Made by a program: the position numbers and the translations under genes
In this document: one piece after another, positions 28,308 through 38,900 of the stretch
Layout of the letters: the number at the start of each line of letters is the position of its first letter
Position numbering within the stretch: position 1 is the first letter of the stretch
Notes under the pieces: model-generated
The model's database searches: none
What the model saw: the letters and a program-made list of their open reading frames with translations, nothing else
Told to the model about the DNA's origin: nothing
DNA from: Aplysia californica
Lineage: Eukaryota; Mollusca; Gastropoda; Aplysiida; Aplysiidae
NCBI RefSeq assembly: GCF_000002075.1
Contig: NW_004797396.1
Coordinates: 22,131 to 86,130 of the forward strand
Length of the DNA: 64,000 bases
Direction of reading: 5' to 3'

Positions 28308-29900
28308 CATGATCAAACACACAAATGTACAAAGAATGCCAAATACACAATATCACATCAATGCAGAACAATTTCACAAACATGCCATTGCTGGTTGCCA
28401 CGGTGAAACACTTACACCCACCTTTCTATTCCTAACCCAATCCTTGCTTTTGCAGCCCAAAGTGACGTACACCATTTCACACTAATACAACTCAATGTAG
28501 GATTGCTGACTCAGTACTGATGGGACTTGAATTGGAATAAGTTCTATTGTGACAACCTTTAGCTTCTTGTGGTGAACTCCTAAGCTGCAATAAGTGGGGA
28601 TTTGGTTAACAATGAGAGCTGTATTCACACTGCAGGAGAAATGAATGTGTGTGAACTGGCTGGAATTCTTAATTATAACTCTCTTAGTTAGCAAATATGT
28701 ATCTGTACATGAATGTCCTCAATTAAGTTGCCAATCAGCAAGCCACCTATCTAGAATTGAACCGCAACTTTTGGACTGTTACTTTTTTTTTAAAGGTAAT
28801 GATGATGCTTTTCTTTAAAATCATATGAACATAAGCAATCTTCAAATGTCATGAGGATTAGTTTGAAGAATAAACCTAGTCACACAGTGAGGTGAGTTTT
28901 TTGTTTTTTTGTTTTTGCTATATCTTGCCCTGTCCAATAAAAAGAAATTATTTTATTCATCTACAGGCCCATTCTCAGTTTGGTTCAACCTTGAGCGTTG
29001 TAGACTTTGATCAGGACGGAAGTCTGGACATTGTCGTAGGAGCACCGAGCTTAGGCTCTGTCAACCTGACCTATACGGTAGTGTTTTCAGAGGATTTTGT
29101 TTCTTTGATTACGTCATACGTCCTTGTCCTTTCTTGTTATGATGTATGAATCTGAGGGATTGGGTGACTGTTGTTTTTTCTGCCAATGATATATGCTCAG
29201 TTCCACTGACATTGAATTTCCTCAAAATTTTTGGTAAGAGTATTATGGCACTTGCAAAACAATCAGGTCATACAAGTGCCAAAGATTAGAAGTGTTACTA
29301 GAGTGTAACATACCAACAAAAGATGGAAGAGAGATAAGGATAATAGATGTCTGTTAGGAAAGAAGGAGCGAATCACACCGGAGCACCTGCAAACCACTAA
29401 CTAGTTCATCATTTTTATTGCAACGGATTAGAATGACACACAACTGTCATGTTTTCTATGAGAATTATCCAATGCGTCTCCCATTACAATGTGTGCAGTC
29501 GTGCATGCCAAGGTTTTAAGTTAAATAAGATACCTTTTTTCTCTATTTAAATGTGTAAATAAATTACGAGCTTAAAGTGTGGATATTTTTCTCTTTCTTG
29601 CTTTTATTAGTAGTTTTGATGATTATTTACTGTTAGTTTAAATGTGTTTGCATGTATCCCTATTTCAGGGAGGTGCGTTTGTGTACTCCATCTCAAAGCG
29701 GCGCAAGTTTGAACTGAAAGAGATTCTTCAGTGTAAGGTAAATAACATTCAAATATATTTCATCCAACTGTTACAATTCACGTAGAGGGACTTTCTGATT
29801 TTGAATATATATTAATAGAAAATAATAGATTTCACTTACATAGCGAACTTCCGGTAAAAAAGTGATCGGTAATGCAAAGAACATGCAGTTCCAGTAGAGA

Positions 29901-29957
<57 letters not shown>

Positions 29958-32900
29958 CCTCTCTCTCTCTCTCTCAAGTGAGAGAGTGTATGAAATTAAA
30001 GCCTATTAATCATATATCTCATTGGTTTATGTTCATGAACGCCTTATTAAACTGTTGCTTCTATATCTATGGCTCCCCAAAATTCAGTATGTATTTAGAA
30101 TCTTGAACTCTTTTTCAGCTTGTTGCTCTTGAATAATAACTTTTGTTTGGCATTTCAGACTTTGGCTTCCATTGATGTAAACTCTGAGCAGTTTAACGAC
30201 GTCACAATGTACTTTTTGAACTTTAATGATAACTTTGATAGATGTTTCATCTTTCATATCAGGAACTTTACTGTAATCTGGGATCTACTTTGGCCTCCGG
30301 TGACTTAAACTCTGACCAGTTTGATGACATCATCATCGGGTCCCCCTTTGCGCCTGGTCAGGGGGAGCAGCAAGGCATGGTGGTCGTGGTGCCCTCTGAC
30401 GGTCTGCTTACTGGTCAGTTGGATTTCTTTGTTTGCTTCTTATCGCATTTTTGTCTCCGATATCGTTCCTGTTTGACCTTCCACTAGGTGCAATATCTTA
30501 TCATTTTTAAGGTGAAGCATTTGATGTGTTTAGATACAAGGCTCCACGTTTGAGTGTGTGTGTGTGGGGGGGGGGGGGGGAGATTATAAGAAAAACTAAG
30601 AAAAACAGCCCTCACCGAAATATGAACTTAACATCATTTTGTTAGTCATGGTTGTAGTTGAAAAAGCTACAACTGTACTTAAATTTATACCCCTCTTTCC
30701 TTTACGTCAATAGTGCTTTACTCCCTTTTCCTGTCTGGCTTAGCCGTCCCGGCATTAAATGATAGTTATTTTGTCAATCTGAATCTCGACTCAAACAAAC
30801 ATTTGTTACTGCTTAGCGCTATTATTTAAAGTGTGTTTCAACTCTTATCTGGCAATTGTCAAAATTTGTCTCTTAACAAAAGTAATCGCTTATCAATGAT
30901 AATTTTCAGATGAAGTGTAGACTCTATTCATACCTTTTAGTAATATGATATAAGAAATATAAAAATTACATTAATGCTGAAGTGCAGGCTTATAAAAGAA
31001 CTGAACCCACATGTTTTAAACTAGTGACCAGCACTCTGCTTCTCAGCCACGGTGTCAGCTCAAACAAAGGATAGAGTAATCATCTTGTGAATATTATAAA
31101 TCACAATGTCATTTGGGAATTTTTCTCAAATTTTGATTGCTTTTCTCTGTTTTCAGGTAAATCTGGAATTAATTTGGACGTCTCTCAGGCAGAGCAGATC
31201 TTCTATGGCAGTCAGGTCTGTGGTATATTTTATCATGTACTTTGAACTTGGCAATAATTATTGAATGGAGCATGGGTCTTCACAACTTATAAAGAATAAG
31301 AGGATATCACCTTTGTCACATGTAAATTAAGTAACCTCAGTTTGGTTTCATTCATGTTGTAAAGCTGGGTCAAACAAAGACACTTTGTCCCTGTTATTAC
31401 AAGTACACTACCTGTACAAGAAATGTCACCTGTGCAAACTACCGCTTCCCATTCCCACATGCATTTTTTTTCTATTGTAATAGTACTGCCCAAACGTTCA
31501 CCTGTCTTAAGGCGACCACTTTTCTCTTAGATAATGGGTGGCTGTCTTAGATAGATTCAACTGTAATTATGAGTACCTTCTAAAAAGCGTACAGCAACTT
31601 GAAAAACAGGAGACCATTTTCTCAGGTTTGTATAAAAACCCTTTATCAGATGTTTAGTTTGTTGGAAAAGCTTACTCCTAGCATCCCTGATATCTAACAG
31701 CCGGTCAAAGAAGTAGGAAAACCAACAAATCGAGTTTCTGTAAGGAAAATATCTTTGTTTGCCACAGAACTACAGCTGGTTTGGCAGCAGCCTTGACGTG
31801 AAGAAATTTGTTGGAAAAGATGAGACATGGGTTGCTGTTGGAGAGCCAAATTATCGGAGATGTTCACTGTAAGTCTTTTTTTAGCTTTAATTAGATTTTG
31901 AGTTTGTTTCTGCTGTAAGTAGCGAGCATGGGATTGACGTAAGATAAAATGAGATAAATTTTATTAATCGGCATTTGAACGGCATTGTTCTACGGATGCA
32001 TATGTGCCCGCACACTCGTACATACCCTTACCTACACATGCCCACGCACGAACACATGCACACTTAAGCACACACTCATGGTCAGACTATCCTTCTTTCG
32101 TCTGGTCCAAAGCATAAAATATAAGGGGTTTAGGAGTGCAAGAAAAGGGCATTCTAATTAAATTATGTCTTAAAATGATTCATACAACCTACTTTGACAT
32201 TATCACACTGCCGTTTGTGGTGTAATGATTGTTGGGCATTTCTCCATCGTACACTGATGCTGTTAGTTATTTCCCATTTGGAGAGGGTTTCTAATTGAGT
32301 ATGTCAATTGGGACATTGTATCTCTCTGGGCAGAGGGTGGCCCTGACAGGTAGAGTCTAAGCAACTGACCTCCTAAATGATTAAAATTGTGTTGATGGGA
32401 GCCTAAAACATCTACAATTACAATTTCACAGACATCTCCACTATAGCGAACACTTTACGCAGTATTGGTTTGTTGGATTGCAATTGTCCAACTGGTGTTT
32501 TTTTTTGTTTTAGCAGAGGTTTTACGGCGCTTGCAACTGCATAAGGTCGTAAGAGCGCCATGGGGTGGATGTCAACAGTGGATTCCTTATAGGGAATCAG
32601 ACTTACCCAGCTCACCTCTCTAGCTTCAACAGCACAAAGTCTGCTTCGACTATCAAGGCATCCCGGAAACAGCGGGTCACAAGAGTGTGACAAACATACA
32701 AAAGAAGTAGAGGAATAATGACAATAGTAAGGATTAGGAAAGAAAAAACAATAGTTCCCAGTTTCCATTCAGGCACAGTTATGAGAATTGACATTGATGA
32801 ATCAGCCCATGTACATGTACAATTCTACTGTGCATAAGAACAGGTTAATGTCCCCCCTTTGGGAATGGCCTAAAGACACTTCAGTCAGCAGCACCACCCA

Positions 32901-35900
32901 GGGGGGGTATGTCCAACTGTTTGACACTGCTGTATGTACTTCTTTCCACAGAGCAAACTGCACCTACAACAGCAGGGATACTCAAGCAATCGGCAAAGTC
33001 ACCCTCATGAAGGCCAAAGATAATGTCGTCACTCCGCAACATAAGCTGTTTGGATCTGAGGAGTTTGAAATGTTTGGAGCCAGTGTCAGCTTAGGACGTC
33101 CTTACGGAGGGCGGTCAGAAATATTGGCTGTGGCAGCCACAGGAAAATGTGAGACCAGTGACTTCTTTTTCTTTACTTTCAGTGTTGAAAAGGGTGCTTA
33201 AACTATGCCACTCTCATACTGTCCCAAACCACACCGTGCCATGCAAGACCACACCTCTATATGTGAGGCATCATGATGAAATCGGGCGCTCGTCAAAATA
33301 ATAATATCAGAGAAATTGGCATTTTTCTGACTGTTGGGCAATTTTAATTTTCTTTTTTGGGCACCACACCTTTTATATCTATTTAAAAACACATTTCTGT
33401 GTTGATTTTACTGAAAGACGTTGATTAGAGGCACAAAAAATATCAATTTTCAGTTTCCAAGGACTCTCAAGCTATGGAAATTATCAAACTTTGGTGGCCA
33501 TTTTCTCGCAAATCTCACCTCTGAATCCAGGCGACCCTGCCCTCCTTCAGTTGCAAATATTTTGACTTCTGCTCAACATAGGTGGATATTTTTTTCACCA
33601 AAAGCAAGGCAAATGAACAGGCTTTAAGATGATACCAGTAACCCCACATACCCAAAAATTGACGAAGGCCTGATTCCACCATGTCGCGACACATATACCA
33701 CACTATACCAAACCATACCATACCATGTCATACCATGTCATGCCATGTCATACCATGCCATACTGCTCCGCACCACACCACATTATATCATACCATACAA
33801 TACCATCCCACACCATACTTTACCTCCCTTCAGTTTCAGATTAACTTAATTGTGAAAAACTTAAACAAAACCCCCAAAAAAACTCAGAGAAAGTGTTAAA
33901 GAATGTTTTTGTCTCATGTTGTGGTTTAAACCAACAAATAACTTGGGGTCATGAATTTTGATAAGCGGAGATAATCTGTGTGTTATCCCTCGCCAAATCT
34001 CCCTTGCCCTGCCCTGCCCTGGCTAATACTAATTGACAATACTTTGGGGTTGTCTTTTTTCTTCCAGCTGTAGAAGCTAAGGTGGAATATATCCCCTTTA
34101 GCTTCCCTCAAGTGGGTTCAGTCTACCTTTATAACTTGTCAAACCCTGTGAAGCCCATCGCTGTTTTCAATGGTGACAGACGCTATGGGCGCTTTGGGGC
34201 CCAGGTCAAGGCGAGTTCACACTTTTTCTCTATTTTTAGTTTCTGTAAGTCTCCTCGTTTATAGATTTCTTGCCTTTGATTATTTGTGCTTTATATTATT
34301 TCTTATAAATTATGTATGTGTCTGCAGCATGTTGCAAAACATTCACCTTTGAAAAATCTGTCTTGTGCTGCTGTGATCGGCTCTAATCCAAAATTTGAAA
34401 TTTTTAATACTATTTTTAAAAGGATTGGAGATAAGGTACTTACTGAAGGTGCCAGTTTTTAATAGCTATGATAATTAAGCTATCTGAAATCCCTTTAAAT
34501 CAATATTTTTGTTTGATGATTAATGCTTTAAAGAGGGGAGCAGCACCTGAAAATTTCCATTTTGGGTTAAATTATTGAATTTTGAACAGTCAGTGATTTG
34601 AACAGTGTCATTACTATATAGAAAAAACAAACGGGGGGGGGGGGGTAGAAGTGGTCGTTAGGACAGGTGATTGTCTGTTACAAATGTCCGTTAGAATAGG
34701 ATTGACCATACTTGTTAGATATGCTTGTTTATTGTTTTTGCTTTTTTGTTTTGAGTGCTAGGTGACTGCTGTATGTTCAGTTGCTCCTTTTCCTGTTCTT
34801 CAGTCAGTTGATGACATTTGTTTAGAGATCTGAAGCCGAGGGCTAAGATTTTAAATATTTCATTTATTTAATTGATATTGTTAGTATTTCTTTCTGAAAA
34901 AAAAAAATAGATTGTAATTTTTCCAGGTCATTTCTCTTGTTAATTCTGGGCCCAGAGTGTTTTTCTTTTATGATCACTTTTCTTTTCTTTTATTATTCAA
35001 AAGAAGAATGAAATTCAATTCATGACCTTCCCTTTTGTTTCTTTTCTGCTGATGCAGTTTGCTGATCTAAATGGAGACTTTGTGGATGATCTCATCATTG
35101 GAGCCCCCCTTCGCACCAAAGATTTAACCGAGGAAGTTGTCGGAGGTGAGACATAGGCACCCATTTACGTGTTAATTTGTCCCAAGTATCATGAGGATGG
35201 TGTAAAGTTCCAAAAGATATGAAGTCATTCATCTATTTAATACATGATCAAGTTTCAATGAAAGATCATATTATGTGGTCTTAAAAAGTGTTTCAGATCA
35301 TGTGAGTATTAAGACACATTAGCAAAATTTATTATGTCAAAGTTATAATTATTATTCATTTCTGAATTTAAGCCATGTAGATAGATCCTCAATATTTTAG
35401 TGAGTTTGACATTGTTTAGTTTACTAGTTGTTTACAACCCACAATTCGTATACATTCCCAACTTTGTTTTTGTTTTTTAAGAAAGCCACCTCCATCTGTT
35501 AGATTAGATGCAGCAGAGAGAACTTGAAAACCAATAAAAGTGGGATACTATTCGCTGAAAATAAAATTCAAAATTTGCCCAATAGAGATCATGCTCATAA
35601 TGTTCGGGGGGTTCTTTTTTGTTTTGAGATGGAATGTTCTTGATTTGTTTAATAAACAGAGGGGGAAATTCATCTTGTAGTGACAATTTTGTAGCCAAGT
35701 TTTCTTTGACTGAAGCCTGGTTTTTGCATCGTTTCATGGTTGATCGCGACTTTTTTGAGCTCTGATAATTATTTTGACTTTTTAAAGCTTTAATATCCCC
35801 CCGGGGCAGTGCCACTGACTGTAGTGTCTTTAGGCCATTCTCAAAGGGGGGACATTTCTCGTTCAAGCACAGTAGAATTGTAAATGGGCTGGTTCATGTC

Positions 35901-38900
35901 ACGCTCATAACTGTGCCTGATCTACAACAGGGAACTGCTGCTTTTTCTTTCCTGATCCTTACTATTGTCATTTTCCTCTACTTCTTTTGTATGTTTGTCA
36001 CTCTCTTGTGACCTGCTATTTTGGGGTGCCTTGATAGTCGAAGCAGACCTTGTGCTGTTGAAGCTAGAGAAGTGAGCAGTCTGAGTCTGATTCCCTGTAA
36101 AGACTTCTCTGTTGACACCCACCCCTTGGCACTCATATGACCTTATGAAGTTGCGAGCGCCGTAAAACCCTCTACTATTTTTTTTTTTTAAAAGCTTTAA
36201 TGAAGACTGAGTCATGATCTGATTTTTCAGCTGAACAAGGCCTGGTGTACATCTACTATGGGGGCAGCAGATTTCCAGTAGGAGACGCCACTAATGAATG
36301 CAGACCTCTGACTCCGGTCAATCCTTGCCCTGGAGTGACGGTATGTGGAGTTTTAAATAAATAATGTCAATGTAGGTCTCTAACCGCATAAGTTTGTAAT
36401 TTTTCATTTCAAATTCTGTTAGCAGTACTTTACGGATATAAACTATTTCAACAATGCGGTCAAAATGCTAAAATGAGAAACATCTACTTAAAGAGAAGAA
36501 ACATTTTGTCGGATACTCTGGTGCTATATGCTTCATCTACTGTCTCTAATTTTATAGCCCCAATCTGTGTGAGTGCACTAGAATAGCCTGATAGTATTGA
36601 AAGCACTGTATGCCCTTCAGTTTTATATATTTCAGTTATATCCATGCATGTATCTCTCTCTACTGATTTCTTTCCAAGCAGTGATCTAAGAATGCCATTC
36701 GCCAGATGGTTTTTTTTTAGCTCTGAAGCATTAGATTTGTCAAGCATTCTGATCTTTGTGCAACAGTTTATGTCCCCTTTTTTATAGTCTCAGCTTATCG
36801 TTTTTACTTTTAGTCTGGCTATTTTTGTACTCTTGAGTTACTACATGTTTACCTAATCATATTCTTTTTGTCTGTTGTTCGCAGGCTTCTGTTGTGCTGA
36901 ATCTCAAAGAGAACTTGGCTCGCTTTGGTTCCCAGATTGCTGTCGTCAAAGGGAAAAAGAAGGTAAAAATATCACTGTTGAATTTTCCCCCTTTTTGTAT
37001 TGTCTGGTGATTTTTGCAAAATGAAGTGCAGGGTGTCCAGATTGCTATCAGGGGAACTTGGCGCGGTGGTGACCTCCAGACTGCAGTGCACTTTAGTTTG
37101 TTGGTTTGTTTCTTTTAATTTAAGTTCAAAATCCTTTTTATTATGATCGAGGTGATTTCAAATTGAAGTTGCAAGGCAGAAAAGACAAAATGTTGTGGAA
37201 TATTTGGTTGATTAGTGGTTAAGCTACTGAACTCAAAATTGCTAGGTTGCCGCTTTGGAAATTTGAGTTTCAGCTCAGCTAGACATTGTGTCCTTGGGAA
37301 AGGCACTTTACATTAATTTTCCTGACTTCAGTCAGGTGTGAATGGATACCAAGCGATAGACAGCAAAAGATCTTGTCAGTATATTAGAGTTTTAACGCCT
37401 TTAAAAATGGCATTTTGTACTGTATGCTTCCCAAGAAGTTGAGATCATTTCAGAATGCTATCAGTCTTCTGGGGGTAATAGCACAAGTTCTGTACAATTT
37501 ATTATTATTATAATTATTTTTATTATTATTATTATGTTCCAAATGTTTAGAATGTGAAATTCTGGTCCGAGTTGATGTCAGGGTGTTGTAGTTTCTTCAT
37601 TTCCTTCTGTGATTTCTGTCAACTGTTTTTTTCCATGTGTCTTACAGAGCTTCTCTTCACGTCAAAACAAAACCCGTCATTATTATTTGGCAAAGGGGTG
37701 GGTGGTCGGAGGGCTCCACTGCTAAGCCCCCCTTTTTTACTTTTCTTTTGTTCTCTCTGTCTGTCTGTCTGTCTTAGTGGCCCTGCACTAAATGGTCATT
37801 ATTGGGTGCCATGCTTCTCTTCATTTAAAACTAAGCTTTGGTAACAAGATAAAGGGAAACTGTAATAATAATATCATTTATTAATAGTGGATGAGGGGGA
37901 TGAAGTTGATGAAAATAGTTGGAGACAGAGGCTTAAATTTGAGCAGAGAAGACCTATGAGAGCAAAACCTATTGGTTGATCTGTCTCAGCTAGTACAGTA
38001 GAACTCGGACTCAACAAGGTTGTCGGGCCTGACCTAAAATCTCGTTGAATCCGAGTGTTCATTATGGCAAACATGAGGTTTTGTGTAGATAATTACAGGC
38101 ACTGAGCAAGTAATGTATGATGGTGCCTGAAATGCCTGCATATTATGAGCTGTGCAAAAAAAAGACCCGATTTGTTCAAATGCATGCCTGTGTGATCTCG
38201 ATTGCTTGCCAAAAAGTTGTGTTGCTGTGTAGAGCCTAGCATACGGCAACTTCTGATTCCATAGACCAGCGCACAATTCATTACCTAGATCTACGTCAAG
38301 ACTAGCTTATCATTGTAATAATGATCAGTTGCGGGGGGGAAAAAGACTGATGCGTTTGTACCTGCGACGTTCCATGCCCGGCACAATGGTGCCCCCCCCC
38401 CCGGACACACGCACACAGTCACACGTGTGCAGGCCACCCTTCCAAGCCCAACACACGCTAGAGTAGACACATGCGCATGCCAACAACGCATGTGTTGATG
38501 GAAGAAGGCTGCTGATTGGTTGCATGCAATCAGCTAAGTGAATAATGGTTCACGGTGCAAGTGCAATGAATAGTTTCGAGGAATAGATAAAATTCTTTGT
38601 GGGAGAAAAATGAGCGAAGCCCCTTTTGTGGGAGGCTGTTCACCCTGGAAGCGACCTCGTTGAATCCGAGCTTGCTGATTTAAGTGTTCGTTGAACCCAG
38701 GTTATTTTTATTGATTTTAAAGAAGAAAAAAAAACGGGGAGTCCATCTCCTTTCGTTGAATGAAAGTTCTCGTTGAATCCAAGTTCCAGTGTACTGATCA
38801 TGCTAACACAATCATATAAGTGTACAGTAATTCTGTTCTCAGTTCAATATAACAAAGGGCACATTTCTGGCCATGAGATAGAACTGTCAACATTTTAAAA

